Of a stretch of DNA of 41,406 bases, positions 16,567-25,651 are shown in pieces. The position numbers and the translations under genes are program-made. Source of the stretch: an uncultured Lamprocystis sp. (lineage in GTDB: Bacteria; Pseudomonadota; Gammaproteobacteria; Chromatiales; Chromatiaceae); the NCBI RefSeq assembly GCF_903933125.1, contig NZ_CAIZIZ010000444.1, positions 1 through 41,406 on the forward strand. Reading direction: 5' to 3'. Numbering within the stretch: the first letter of the stretch is position 1; the number at the start of each line of letters is the position of its first letter. A model generated the notes under the pieces. It saw only the letters and a program-made list of their open reading frames with translations, did not search any database and was not told the origin of the DNA.

Positions 16567-17802
16567 TCACGGCGCCGTCCCGCGGGGACCGCTCTCGTCG
16601 AGTACGACGCCGTTCCTGGTCTCCAGAACCAACTGCGGCACGGTGGCGCCCAAGGGGTGGATACGGATGTCACCGAGCGCGGTCCGGACCTCAATGCGTT
16701 CCCAGTCCGTTGGGTCGATGCCGACGGTGAGCGTAGTGTCTTTTTCGGTGAAGAGGCCGGTGTGGGTGACGGTGTAGGCGATGGCGTCGTCCGTGCGCTC
16801 GAGCGCGCCCAGGACGCGACTGGTCGGCAGACCAAAGCCCCGGCCCTTGAGTCGGATGGAGGCCGCCGCGGTGGTGTCGCCGAGGGGGAACAGGGTCAGG
16901 TTCGCGGCGTCCGCCGTCAGGCGCAGGGTGCGCGGTCCGGATGCGGCGGCGAGGGTCTGGACTTCCAGATTCCGTGTTTCCTGAACCGGGGTGGAGAGCA
17001 GCACGCCGAACAGCATGGCCGCCGCGGCGAGCCCATAGGCGCCCGCCGTGAGCGCCGGATAGCGCAGCGGGCGGGGCGTCGCCGGCGGGTGTCCGACTGC
17101 CGCGGCCTCCCGTTGCGGAATGCGCAGCACCACATAATAGAGCACGAAGGCGATGCCATAGGCGAGCACCGCGGACCAGATGACGTCCGACAGGAAATGA
17201 TCCCCGGCGCTCATCCGACCGATCCCCAGCAGGGTCCCCAAGACGATCGAAGCCAGCAGTGCGGTCAGGGCGAGCCGCGGTCGGCGACGTTGCCAGATCA
17301 TGCAGAAGACCCCGAGCAGGTAGCCTACCGAGCTGTGTCCGCAGGGGAATGACTTGCCCTGGCCTTCGGCGGTGCGCGCCAACGGTGGAACATACGCCTG
17401 GGTGCCGCCCAGGGCGACTGTCTGATGCGGGCGGGGGCGGCCCCAGTGGTCTTTGAAGACGCCATTGATGATCAGACCCGGACCGAGCAGGGTCGCGACC
17501 ATGATCAGGATTGCGTAGATCTGCAGCCGCCGCAACCGCGGCCAGATCCGGGCGGCCCCGATGGTCAGCAGACTGCCGATCAACAAGAGTCCGGCGAGCA
17601 GGGGGGAGGCCTGGTAGAGCAACGCCCAGAACCAGCGGCCGGACTCCCACCAGGGGTCTTCGGCGGCGGGATGGTAGAACAGCGCGGCGGCCCGGGTGTC
17701 CAGGTCGGTCCACCAAAAGGGCAGGGTACCGACCAGGGCCAGCAGTACCAGGACGATGAGTTGAGCGGGCCAGGAGCGGCGCCGGGTCGCGAATGTTTGC
17801 AC
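16567..17802 (-). CDS. PAP2-family phosphatase with a C-terminal beta-rich domain
   Basis: About 411 residues from GTG 17802. A GTG at 17865 would add 21 Pro-rich residues, and neither start has a clear ribosome site. The integral-membrane PAP2 domain shows all three catalytic motifs: KDHWGRPRP, the PCGHSSVG version of PSGH, and GRMSAGDHFLSD. It probably dephosphorylates a lipid such as undecaprenyl pyrophosphate or lipid A on the outer face of the inner membrane. After the last membrane helix (AAAMLFGVLLST) come ~150 residues rich in short beta-like repeats (LRLTADAANLTLFPLG, IEVRTALGDIRIHPLG, LVLETRNGVVLDESG) resembling DUF4097-type adhesin-like strands. The fusion is unusual. It is likely co-transcribed with asnB. 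Confidence 0.88.
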   Translation of the reverse strand: MQTFATRRRSWPAQLIVLVLLALVGTLPFWWTDLDTRAAALFYHPAAEDPWWESGRWFWALLYQASPLLAGLLLIGSLLTIGAARIWPRLRRLQIYAILIMVATLLGPGLIINGVFKDHWGRPRPHQTVALGGTQAYVPPLARTAEGQGKSFPCGHSSVGYLLGVFCMIWQRRRPRLALTALLASIVLGTLLGIGRMSAGDHFLSDVIWSAVLAYGIAFVLYYVVLRIPQREAAAVGHPPATPRPLRYPALTAGAYGLAAAAMLFGVLLSTPVQETRNLEVQTLAAASGPRTLRLTADAANLTLFPLGDTTAAASIRLKGRGFGLPTSRVLGALERTDDAIAYTVTHTGLFTEKDTTLTVGIDPTDWERIEVRTALGDIRIHPLGATVPQLVLETRNGVVLDESGPRGTAP

Positions 17803-18141
17803 GGAATCGTTGCTCGGGGGCGGGCGGGATGGCGGACGACAGGCGCGAGGGTAGCCGTCCGGCACCGGAATCTCAATCGGCAGATGATTGCCGCGTCAGT
17901 GGCGCTGCGGACAACCGGGTGATTTCGCCGAGTCATCCTTGGTACGCATTGCCGGAGGAATGCTCCCGATCGTCCCGGCCGGCGAGCGGTCAGGGAAGGC
18001 GGGCGGGCCTTGATCGTAATCTCGGCCGGCGGCCTGCGTAGTCAGGGCTTCCAGCCCTGACGGTGTCAGGCCAGGATGGCCTGACTACGCACCAGTCGAG
18101 CCCAAGTGACCGGAATCTTGATCGATGCCGTTGGGTGGGGT
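17803..18141. other. Gap between the polysaccharide cluster and algR
   Basis: No gene seen. It contains the compound palindromic repeat at 18007-18091, which may also act as a transcript end for algR (minus strand reading toward it). Confidence 0.5.
18007..18091. repeat. Compound palindromic repeat (BIME-like), copy 1
   Basis: GCCTTGATCGTAAT, then palindrome GTCAGGGCTTCCAGCCCTGAC split by its TTCCA centre, GGT, and palindrome GTCAGGCCAGGATGGCCTGAC, ending in TACGCAC. The whole 85-base unit recurs in the same orientation at 30603-30688 with few differences. Confidence 0.85.
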
Positions 18142-18888
18142 TCAGGACGCGCCGCCGCGCAGCCAGCGACGGATTTCCGGCAGATGGCGACGGCTCACCG
18201 GGAGGCGCTCCGGGCAGTCGCGCAGGTGGACCTCGAGGTTGCCTTCGGCATCCTTGTCAAGCGCGCTCAGCCGGGAGCGCGCGACCAGGGCGTTGCGGTG
18301 GATGCGCACGAACAGATCCTGGAATTCGTCCTCCAGTGACTTCAGGGACTCATCCAGCAGGAGTTCGCCGCCGATGTGGTGAACCGTGACGTATTTGTGT
18401 TCGGCCTGCAAATAGAGGATGTCCCCGAGCGGGACTGTTTGCAGTCCGCCCCGGTAGTGAGCGCTGAGCGAGTGTCGACGCCCCAGGTGCGTCTCGTCGC
18501 GGGTGGTCAGCGCGGCCTGTTGGGGGCGATTGGGGATGCGCGCCCGCTCCAATGCCTCCTGCAGTCTTTCACGCCGTACCGGTTTGACCAGGTAGTCGTC
18601 GACCCGATGCTCGAAGGCCGCCAGGGCGTACTGTTCATACGCGGTGACCAGGATGATCGCCGGCGGCGGTTCGAGCCGGGCGATCTGCTTGGCTGCATCC
18701 AGGCCATTGAGGCCAGGCATCTGCACGTCCAGGAGCACCACATCCACGGGTTTGGTGCAGCACAACTCCACCGCCTCGATCCCATCGCTGGCCTCGCCCA
18801 CCAGTGCGTAATCGCCGGGCAGCTCCGCAAGCATTCGCGCCAATCGCTCCCGTGCCGGAGCCTCATCATCGACGACCAGGATGTTCAT
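18142..18888 (-). CDS. algR: LytTR-type response regulator AlgR
   Basis: 248 residues from ATG at 18888, which overlaps the algZ stop as ATGA. An ATG at 18900 would add MATK only. The receiver domain has MNILVVDDEAPARERL, the phosphoacceptor Asp at 54 in VLLDVQMPG (the position known for AlgR of Pseudomonas), and the Lys in VDDYLVKPVRRERL. The LytTR DNA-binding domain (about 145-245) includes DILYLQAEHKYVTVHH, FVRIHRNALVARSRL and LPVSRRHLPEIRRWL. In relatives AlgR controls alginate, type IV pili and virulence genes together with AlgZ/FimS. Targets here are unknown. Confidence 0.95.
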   Translation of the reverse strand: MNILVVDDEAPARERLARMLAELPGDYALVGEASDGIEAVELCCTKPVDVVLLDVQMPGLNGLDAAKQIARLEPPPAIILVTAYEQYALAAFEHRVDDYLVKPVRRERLQEALERARIPNRPQQAALTTRDETHLGRRHSLSAHYRGGLQTVPLGDILYLQAEHKYVTVHHIGGELLLDESLKSLEDEFQDLFVRIHRNALVARSRLSALDKDAEGNLEVHLRDCPERLPVSRRHLPEIRRWLRGGAS

Positions 18889-19964
18889 TTTCGTTGCCAT
18901 GGATAGGGGAATACCAACCGAACCTGATAATCGCCTTCGACTCGCGAGACGATCACCCGTGCCTCACCCTCGAACATCGCGGCCATACGTTGCTTGACGT
19001 TATCCAGCGCGATATGGTTCCCGCCCGTGTGGCCTTCGCCCTGCTCGTCCTCTTCCGGCAGGCTGTTGCGGACGCTGACATTCACCTGCGCGCGGCGATA
19101 GCGCCCGCTGATCCGGATCAGCCCAGGCCGGCGCGATGCGGCGATTCCGTGATAAACCGCATTCTCCACCAAGGGTTGAAGGATCAAGGGCGGCAGTATC
19201 GCGTCGCCCGGCAGGTCTTCGACGTCCCACAGGACCTGGAGTCGGTCGCCGAGTCGCTGCTTTTCGATGTTGAGGTATCGATAGGACAATTCGAGTTCCT
19301 TGGCCAGGGTCGAGGCCGAGTTTGCGTTTGCGAGGGTGGCGCGGAACAGATCAGCCAAATCCTGTACGACCTCCTCGGCCACCCGCGGGTTGGTCTGCGT
19401 CAGGTTGGCGATGGTGTTCATGCTGTTGAACAGAAAATGGGGTCGGATCCGCGCCTGAAGCTTTTGAAAGCGGGCTTCCGCCTCCGCCTCGACCTGCAGC
19501 CGCCACAGGTGATGAAGATAGAGATAGCGCAGTAACATCCCTCCGAGGATTGCGCTGATACCCAGGCTGCGGCCGAGGATCACGGCGAGTCCCTCGTCCG
19601 GGAAGACGTGAACTCGCAGTGTCTCTTGCGGAAAAGCATACGCGCCCCAGGTCACCAGGGCGGCAACGGCCATCAGGATCAGCCAGGCCAGCAGTGCCGC
19701 CGTGCGATCCCCGACCCGCCGTAGCAGCGGGCGAAAGGCACAGAGAACCCCGCAGGCGAGTAAGGAGAAGATCAGCATGAACAGTGACATGGGGCCCAGG
19801 CGTCCCCAGACCTCGGCGACCCTGCAGTGGGATGCCAGGATCAGGCTGATGCCGAGCAATTGGGTGGCCAGGACCACACCGACGGTCATCCGCAGCCCAC
19901 AGAAATCGGGCGAAAACCCGCGGTGCGGCGGGGGTGGGGCGACATCATCAAAGGGGTTTTGCAC
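18885..19964 (-). CDS. algZ: LytS/AlgZ-type sensor histidine kinase
   Basis: 359 residues from GTG at 19964. N-terminal half: about six membrane segments (VGVVLATQLLGISLILA, LFMLIFSLLACGVLCAF and others). Then a coiled linker (EAEAEARFQKLQARI) and the His_kinase motif RPHFLFNSMNTIANLTQ with the phosphorylated His at 176. The ATPase part has LILQPLVENAVYHGIA. The pair algZ-algR facing argH across a short gap is the arrangement known from pseudomonads and many other gammaproteobacteria, which supports the name. The signal sensed is not known. Confidence 0.94.
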   Translation of the reverse strand: MQNPFDDVAPPPPHRGFSPDFCGLRMTVGVVLATQLLGISLILASHCRVAEVWGRLGPMSLFMLIFSLLACGVLCAFRPLLRRVGDRTAALLAWLILMAVAALVTWGAYAFPQETLRVHVFPDEGLAVILGRSLGISAILGGMLLRYLYLHHLWRLQVEAEAEARFQKLQARIRPHFLFNSMNTIANLTQTNPRVAEEVVQDLADLFRATLANANSASTLAKELELSYRYLNIEKQRLGDRLQVLWDVEDLPGDAILPPLILQPLVENAVYHGIAASRRPGLIRISGRYRRAQVNVSVRNSLPEEDEQGEGHTGGNHIALDNVKQRMAAMFEGEARVIVSRVEGDYQVRLVFPYPWQRK

Positions 19965-19996
19965 GCCTTAAGGTCCAGCCCCGACGGGGGCGCATG

Positions 19997-20002
19997 TAGA
20001 AT
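19997..20002 (+). promoter_or_regulatory. Possible argH -10 element
   Basis: TAGAAT preceded by TG (TGTAGAAT) lies 30 bases before the argH ATG in the 67-base divergent gap. No clear -35 box is present. Weak support only. Confidence 0.3.
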
Positions 20003-20031
20003 GCTTTATTTAACACCGGTCGGACTTCTCA

Positions 20032-21444
20032 ATGCACGAGCCAAGCCACAATTCCAGCGCCGGGGCCGCAAAGCCCTGGGCCGGGCGTTTCAACGCCCCC
20101 ACCGATGCCTTTGTCGAAGCTTTCACCGCCTCGGTCGACTTCGATCGCCGTCTCTATCGTTACGACATCCAGGGCTCCATTGCCCACGCCACCATGCTGG
20201 CCCGGCAAGGTATCCTGAGTCAGGCCGAGTGCGACCAGATCGTGACCGGTCTCGAGGCCGTCCGGGCGCGTATCGATGCCGGCGCGTTCACTTGGTCGAT
20301 TCCGCTGGAAGACGTCCACATGAATGTGGAAACCGCACTGACCGAGGCGATCGGCGACGCCGGCAAACGCCTGCATACCGGCCGCTCGCGCAATGATCAA
20401 GTCGCGACCGACGTACGGCTGTGGTTGCGCGACGAGATCGACTTGATCCGGACCGCCATCACCCGCCTGCAAACGGCGCTGCTCACGCTGGCCGAGCGTG
20501 AGGCGGACACCGTCATGCCCGGCTTCACCCATCTCCAGGTGGCCCAGCCAATCACCTTCGGACATCACATGATGGCCTGGTTCGAGATGCTGGAGCGTGA
20601 CCGTGCCCGGTTGGCCGACTGCCGCGGTCGGGTCAACGTGATGCCGCTCGGGGCGGCCGCCCTGGCCGGTACCACGTACCCCATCGACCGTCACCTGACC
20701 GCGCAACTGCTGGGGTTCGATCGTCCTGCCGAGAACTCACTGGACGCCGTGTCGGATCGCGACTTTGCCATTGAGTTTACCGCCGCCGCAGCCATCCTGA
20801 TGATGCACCTGTCGCGTTTTTCGGAAGAACTGATCCTCTGGGCCTCCGCGCAGTTCGCCTTCGTCGACCTGTCCGACAGTTTTTGCACCGGCTCCTCGAT
20901 CATGCCTCAGAAAAAGAACCCGGACGTGCCGGAGCTGGTGCGCGGCAAGAGCGGACGGATCTTCGGCCACCTGATGGGCCTCCTGACGCTGATGAAGGGT
21001 CAGCCGCTGGCCTATAACAAGGACAATCAGGAAGACAAGGAGCCGCTGTTCGACACGGTCGACAACCTCAAGGGTTGTCTCAAGGTGTATGCCGAGATGA
21101 TGGGGCAGGTCACCTGCCGGCGCGAGCGGATGCGCACGGCCGCGGCCCAGGGTTTCAGCACCGCCACCGACCTCGCGGACTATCTGGTGCGCAAGGGCAT
21201 CCCCTTTCGCGACGCCCACGAGATCGTCGGCAAGGCGGTGGCATTGGGGGTGCGTGAGGGGCGTGATCTGGCCGAGTTGACCATCGATGAATTGCGGGGA
21301 TTCTCCGAGCGCATCGAACCCGATGTCTATGCGGTGCTGACCCTCGAAGGGTCGGTCGCCGCCCGCGATCATCTGGGCGGCACGGCGCCCGCCCAGGTGC
21401 GCGCCGCGATTGGCCGGGCGCGGTTACGGCTGGCCGAGGGCTGA
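20032..21444 (+). CDS. argH: Argininosuccinate lyase
   Basis: 470 residues. It splits argininosuccinate into arginine and fumarate, the last step of arginine biosynthesis. Fumarase/ASL superfamily motifs: [20 protein letters not shown] at the start, [40 protein letters not shown] with the catalytic region, and the signature loop [20 protein letters not shown] (about 285-305). Full length, no defect seen. It is divergent from algZ and followed after 5 bases by the MazG-like gene, so the two are probably co-transcribed. Confidence 0.97.
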   Translation: MHEPSHNSSAGAAKPWAGRFNAPTDAFVEAFTASVDFDRRLYRYDIQGSIAHATMLARQGILSQAECDQIVTGLEAVRARIDAGAFTWSIPLEDVHMNVETALTEAIGDAGKRLHTGRSRNDQVATDVRLWLRDEIDLIRTAITRLQTALLTLAEREADTVMPGFTHLQVAQPITFGHHMMAWFEMLERDRARLADCRGRVNVMPLGAAALAGTTYPIDRHLTAQLLGFDRPAENSLDAVSDRDFAIEFTAAAAILMMHLSRFSEELILWASAQFAFVDLSDSFCTGSSIMPQKKNPDVPELVRGKSGRIFGHLMGLLTLMKGQPLAYNKDNQEDKEPLFDTVDNLKGCLKVYAEMMGQVTCRRERMRTAAAQGFSTATDLADYLVRKGIPFRDAHEIVGKAVALGVREGRDLAELTIDELRGFSERIEPDVYAVLTLEGSVAARDHLGGTAPAQVRAAIGRARLRLAEG

Positions 21445-21449
21445 GGGTC

Positions 21450-21803
21450 ATGGATTGCCTGGACGATCTGAACGCCCGCCTGGTCCGCTTCGCCCAGGAA
21501 CGCGACTGGGAGCAATTCCATTCCCCCAAGAATCTGTCGATGGCGCTGGCGGGGGAGGTTGGTGAGTTGCTGGAACATTTCCAATGGCTCACCCAGGAGC
21601 AAAGCCGGACGCTCAGCCCGGAGAAGAAAGCGCAGGTGGCGCTGGAACTGGCCGACTGCCTGATCTACATCCTGCGTCTTTGCGAGCGTCTGGACATCGA
21701 CCCCATCGCCGCCGCCTACCGTAAGATCGCCATCAACGAGCAGCGCTATCCGGCCGACCGAGTGCGCGGGGATGCGCGGCGGGCGGGGGAGTATGATGAC
21801 TGA
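21450..21803 (+). CDS. MazG-like nucleotide pyrophosphohydrolase
   Basis: 117 residues. All-alpha NTP pyrophosphatase fold of the MazG/RS21-C6 (dCTPase-like) group. It starts DCLDDLNARLVRFAQERDWE, with metal-binding acidic residues in LAGEVGELLEHFQWL (ExxE) and VALELADCLIYILRL (ExxD). It probably cleaves non-canonical or surplus nucleoside triphosphates to monophosphates. The ribosome site GAGGG lies just before the ATG, 5 bases after argH. The preferred substrate (dCTP-like or other) is inferred from similarity in layout only. Confidence 0.9.
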   Translation: MDCLDDLNARLVRFAQERDWEQFHSPKNLSMALAGEVGELLEHFQWLTQEQSRTLSPEKKAQVALELADCLIYILRLCERLDIDPIAAAYRKIAINEQRYPADRVRGDARRAGEYDD

Positions 21804-21832
21804 ACCGATCCTCGCGCCATTGATACGCCGCC

Positions 21833-22558
21833 ATGCCCGAGCCAATCCAGCGTTGCATCCTGATCGTCGAGGATGAGCAGGCGATCGCCGATACCCTGAT
21901 CTATGCCTTGAGGACCGAGGGCTTTGTCACCGAGCATTGCCTGCTCGGGCGGGACGGCTTGGCGGCACTGGGCCGCGGCGGGTTCGCTCTGCTGATCCTG
22001 GATGTGGGTCTGCCGGACATGAACGGCTTCGATCTGTGCCGGGAGATCCGCCGCGAGAGTGAGATTCCGGTCATTTTTCTCACCGCCCGCTCGGCTGAGA
22101 TCGACCGGATTGTCGGTCTGGAAATCGGCGCCGATGACTATGTGGTGAAGCCGTTCAGCCCGCGGGAAGTCGCGGCGCGGGTGCGCACCATCTTGCGACG
22201 GGTGCATGTGCCATCGGTCGCCCTGTCCGACGCCAAGTCGGATCAGGCGCCGGCCCCGACATCCGACCCAGGCTTCCGAATCGACGACGACGCCCAGTGC
22301 ATCTATTTCCAGGGCCAGGTGCTGGCACTGACACGTTACGAATACCTGCTGCTCAAGACCCTGATCGAGGCGCCCCGCCGGATCTTCTCCCGTGAGCAAC
22401 TGATGCAGCGGGTCTGGGTCGCCCCGGACCACAGCCTGGAGCGGACCGTCGATACCCACATCAAGACGCTCCGGGCCAAGCTCAAGGCCGTCGACCCGGC
22501 GTCGGATCCCATCGTCACGCATCGCGGGATCGGCTATGGACTGCGGGGGCGCCGATGA
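21833..22558 (+). CDS. creB: OmpR-type response regulator CreB
   Basis: 241 residues. The receiver domain has ILIVEDEQAIADTLIYALRT, Asp57 in LLILDVGLPDMNGFDLC, and Lys in DDYVVKPFSPREVAAR. The winged-helix domain has LTRYEYLLLKTLIEAPRRIF, SREQLMQRVWVAPDHSLERT and VDTHIKTLRAKL. The order creB-creC-creD and the presence of CreD identify the system, which in enterics and Aeromonas/Stenotrophomonas responds to carbon source or cell-wall damage and activates creD and sometimes beta-lactamases. Its stop overlaps the creC ATG (ATGA). Confidence 0.93.
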   Translation: MPEPIQRCILIVEDEQAIADTLIYALRTEGFVTEHCLLGRDGLAALGRGGFALLILDVGLPDMNGFDLCREIRRESEIPVIFLTARSAEIDRIVGLEIGADDYVVKPFSPREVAARVRTILRRVHVPSVALSDAKSDQAPAPTSDPGFRIDDDAQCIYFQGQVLALTRYEYLLLKTLIEAPRRIFSREQLMQRVWVAPDHSLERTVDTHIKTLRAKLKAVDPASDPIVTHRGIGYGLRGRR

Positions 22559-24021
22559 GGGTTTCGCTCCAGGTTGCCCTGGGCTATTTCCTGATCGTCG
22601 GCCTGGCGGGCTGGTTCGTCCTCACGGTCTTTGTCGCCGAGATCAAACCCGGGGTGCGCGAGGCGACCGAGGATACCCTGGTGGACACGGCCAACCTGAT
22701 CGCCGAATTGATAGCCCCCGATTTGGCCGCGGCCCAGGTTCTGATCGATGACGGGCCTGCGCCAGCCGATATGGAGGATCCGGGCAACCGCATCGCCGCG
22801 GCCCTGGGCGCTTACACCAGACGCACGGTCACGGCCGGGATCTGGAACATTGAGAAGCGCAGCCTGGATCATCGGGTCACCATCACCGACGCCGCCGGGC
22901 GCGTGCGTTATGCCACCGACCCCGCCCTGGTCGGCCAGGATTTCTCTCAGTGGAACGACATTCACCGCACCCTGCGCGGGGGCTATGGAGCCAGATCGAC
23001 CCGGGACCGACCGGATGACGACGGGACCTCGGTGATGTATGTTGCCGCGCCCGTGCGCTGGGGCGGGCACATCATCGGGGCGGTCTCCGTGGGTAAGCCG
23101 AGCGCGACCGTCGCCCCCTTCATCGCCCGTAGCGAGGCCAAGATCCGCGACCGCGGAGTGCTCCTGTTACTGGTTTCCGGTCTGATCGGGGCACTTTTCA
23201 CCTGGCATCTGACCCATGCCATCGGGCGGATGCGCCGCTACGCCCTGGACGTGGCGGAGGGTCGGCGCAGCCCGCCGCCGCGGTTCAGTGCCCGTGAACT
23301 GGCCGATTTGTCGGCGGCGCTGACCGCCATGCGCGAGCGTCTGGAGGGGCGCCGTTACGTGGAGCGTTATGTTCATACCTTGACGCACGAGCTGAAGAGC
23401 CCGCTGGCGGCGATTCGCGGGGCCGCCGAACTGCTGGCGGAGGAGGACATGCCGGCGGCACAGCGGCGGCGCTTCCTGGCGAACATCCGTGATCAGGAGG
23501 AGCGCCTGCGCAACCTGGCGGAGCGGATGCTGAGCCTGGCCCGGGTGGAGCAGCAGGAGTCCCTTCAGGAGTCGGTTCCGGTGGATTTGGTCCGCCTGGC
23601 CGGGGATGTGGCAGAGGCCGTTGCCGGCACCGCGCGCGGGGTCGGGATCGCCATCACCGGCCCCGCAACCCTGATCGTGATCGGTGAGCCCTTTCTGCTG
23701 CGTCAGGCGCTGGTCAATCTGCTGGAGAACGCCATCGCCTTCTCGCCGCCGGGCGGCCGTATCGACCTGGTGATGGAGGCCGCACCCGGGTCCGCGATGA
23801 TCAGCGTCCGCGACCACGGCGCCGGCGTGCCGGATTATGCTCTGGAGCGGGTGTTCGAACCCTTCTTCTCGCTGCCGCGACCAAACGGGTCCGATAAGAG
23901 CACCGGGCTGGGATTGAGCTTCGTGCGGGAGGTAGCCGCGCTCCACGGCGGGACCGTGTGTCTGCGCAATCATCCGGCGGGCGGGGCGCTCGCCGTGCTG
24001 GAACTGCCCCGGTTGACTTAG
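22555..24021 (+). CDS. creC: Sensor histidine kinase CreC
   Basis: 488 residues. Membrane helix (VALGYFLIVGLAGWFVLTVF), a ~170-residue periplasmic sensor domain, a second helix (GVLLLLVSGLIGALFT), a HAMP-like linker, then the dimerisation/phosphoacceptor helix with His278 in THELKSPLAAIRGAAELL. The catalytic ATP-binding domain has LVNLLENAIAFSPPGG (N box), VRDHGAGVPDY (G1) and STGLGLSFVREVAALHGG (G2). It is a complete kinase that phosphorylates CreB. Four-base overlap with creB. Confidence 0.94.
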   Translation: MRVSLQVALGYFLIVGLAGWFVLTVFVAEIKPGVREATEDTLVDTANLIAELIAPDLAAAQVLIDDGPAPADMEDPGNRIAAALGAYTRRTVTAGIWNIEKRSLDHRVTITDAAGRVRYATDPALVGQDFSQWNDIHRTLRGGYGARSTRDRPDDDGTSVMYVAAPVRWGGHIIGAVSVGKPSATVAPFIARSEAKIRDRGVLLLLVSGLIGALFTWHLTHAIGRMRRYALDVAEGRRSPPPRFSARELADLSAALTAMRERLEGRRYVERYVHTLTHELKSPLAAIRGAAELLAEEDMPAAQRRRFLANIRDQEERLRNLAERMLSLARVEQQESLQESVPVDLVRLAGDVAEAVAGTARGVGIAITGPATLIVIGEPFLLRQALVNLLENAIAFSPPGGRIDLVMEAAPGSAMISVRDHGAGVPDYALERVFEPFFSLPRPNGSDKSTGLGLSFVREVAALHGGTVCLRNHPAGGALAVLELPRLT

Positions 24022-24050
24022 TGCCGTTGGCGGGGATTGCTCATCCTGAC

Positions 24051-24097
24051 TTCACGGGACTTCACCCGAATTCACCCGGCCTCGATCAGGTCTTCAC
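24051..24097 (+). promoter_or_regulatory. Array of four TTCAC boxes before creD (cre-tag-like)
   Basis: TTCAC occurs at 24051, 24061, 24071 and 24093, always followed by CGGG or CCCG. The first three have a strict 10-base period and the fourth is 22 bases on. The known CreB site is two TTCAC boxes with six bases between (11-base period). Here the gap is five, with extra copies. It lies in the 123-base gap before creD, so CreB control of creD is likely. Confidence 0.75.
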
Positions 24098-24144
24098 CCG
24101 GACCTTCCAGACTGTACCTGTCCATCAATCCACAGGAGACAGTC

Positions 24145-25539
24145 ATGCAAAAAACACTCTTACTCAAGGCACTGATCACCGCGGCCCTGGCCTTGCTGCT
24201 GCTTGTACCATTGGAACTGATCCATTCCACCGTCGCGGAGCGGCAGGAGCGACAGGCGTCGGTGGTGCAGGAGGTCGCGGCGAGCACCGCCGGCGCCCAG
24301 ACGCTGGCCGGTCCGGCCTTGATCTTCCCCTACACCATCGAATGGACCGAGGTGGTCCTGGAGGACGTCGCCGGTGCGCCGGCCGGGACCAGCCGCGTGC
24401 GTCGCGAGTATCCGCGCCGCACCGAGGGCCGCTGGGTGATCCTGCCGAGCGTTGCCGATTGGGATAGCCAGGCGGCGACCGACTACAAGCGCCGCGGTCT
24501 GTTCAAGGCACTGGTCTACGATCTGGCGACCACGGTGACGGGGCGCTTCGAGGTGCCGACGGCACCGACGTTGCCCGGCGTTCGTGAGGGGGCCAAGGTC
24601 ACCTGGGGGACCGCATTCGTCAGTCTCCTCATCAGCGACACCCGCGGTTTGTCCAGCGCGCCCCGCCTGACCCTGGATGGGCAGGACCTCGACTTCCGCA
24701 ACGGCAGCGGGCTGGGCGCAATGTCCAACGGGATCCGCGCTGAGTGCGCGGGCATCACGCCGGGATCGGCCCGCGCGCTGCCTTTCACCCTGACCTTCTC
24801 GGTGCGCGGCACCGAGAGTCTGAGCTTCATCCCCTTGGCCGAGACCACGCGGGTCGCGCTCGCCTCGGCGTGGCCCCACCCGAGCTTCAGCGGCGCTTTT
24901 CTGCCCAGTGCCCGCGACCAGCGGATCGACGCCGACGGCTTCCGCGCCAGTTGGGAGGTCACGGCGCTGGCGACCCAGGCGCCGGCCGCCTTCGTTGCGG
25001 CAGCGGCTGAGCGCACGGCGTGTCAGGATGCCTGCCTGGAGTCATTCGGGGTGCGTTTCGTCGAACCGGTCAATGTCTATTCGATGGCGGACCGGGCGCT
25101 GAAGTACGGTTTTCTGTTCGTCGCCTTGAGCTTCGCCGCCTTTTTCCTGTTCGAACTGCTGCGGTCACTACGCATTCACCCGGCCCAGTACCTGCTGGTC
25201 GGGTTGGCCCTGGCGCTGTTCTTCCTGTTGCTGCTGAGTCTGGCGGAACACCTTCCCTTCGGTTTGGCCTATGCGATCGCTGCCGGTGCCGGGATCGGGC
25301 TCCAGGGGTTCTACCTCAGTTATGTCCTGGGCAGCAAGGCGCGCGGACTGGGTTTTGCCGGGCTGTTGGCCGCCCTGTTCGGTGCACTCTACGGGTTGCT
25401 GGTGAGTGAAGACCTGGCCCTGCTGATGGGATCACTGCTCCTGTTCGGGCTGCTCGCCCTGGTCATGGTCATCACCCGCCGGTTCGATTGGTACGCGGTT
25501 GAACGTGGCGGCTTCGGTCGCGATGCCGGAGTCGTGTAA
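24145..25539 (+). CDS. creD: CreD inner-membrane protein
   Basis: 464 residues from ATG at 24145, with CAGGAGAC seven bases ahead deciding the start. One N-terminal membrane helix (LLLKALITAALALLLLVPLE), a ~300-residue periplasmic domain, then about six C-terminal helices beginning VNVYSMADRALKYGFLFVAL, followed by FFLFELLRSLRIHPAQYLLV, LALALFFLLLLSLAEHLPFG and a terminal TRRFDWY, all hallmark CreD segments. In E. coli CreD is the main target of CreBC and affects envelope resistance. Its biochemical role is not known. Confidence 0.95.
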   Translation: MQKTLLLKALITAALALLLLVPLELIHSTVAERQERQASVVQEVAASTAGAQTLAGPALIFPYTIEWTEVVLEDVAGAPAGTSRVRREYPRRTEGRWVILPSVADWDSQAATDYKRRGLFKALVYDLATTVTGRFEVPTAPTLPGVREGAKVTWGTAFVSLLISDTRGLSSAPRLTLDGQDLDFRNGSGLGAMSNGIRAECAGITPGSARALPFTLTFSVRGTESLSFIPLAETTRVALASAWPHPSFSGAFLPSARDQRIDADGFRASWEVTALATQAPAAFVAAAAERTACQDACLESFGVRFVEPVNVYSMADRALKYGFLFVALSFAAFFLFELLRSLRIHPAQYLLVGLALALFFLLLLSLAEHLPFGLAYAIAAGAGIGLQGFYLSYVLGSKARGLGFAGLLAALFGALYGLLVSEDLALLMGSLLLFGLLALVMVITRRFDWYAVERGGFGRDAGVV

Positions 25540-25651
25540 TCCGCTTGTTGAGTTCGCCGACCGCAGGTACGATCGTCCCCACGGCGGCGGGCCCCGGCGC
25601 CCGTCGCTGTTCGTTTCGGTCTACAGTCTGGTCTTATTGGGTTAAACGGCG

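Noticed and set aside
16691-17716. Second minus frame of 341 codons inside the PAP2 gene
   Set aside because: Out of frame with the PAP2 motifs and full of Arg/Pro/Gly shadow sequence.
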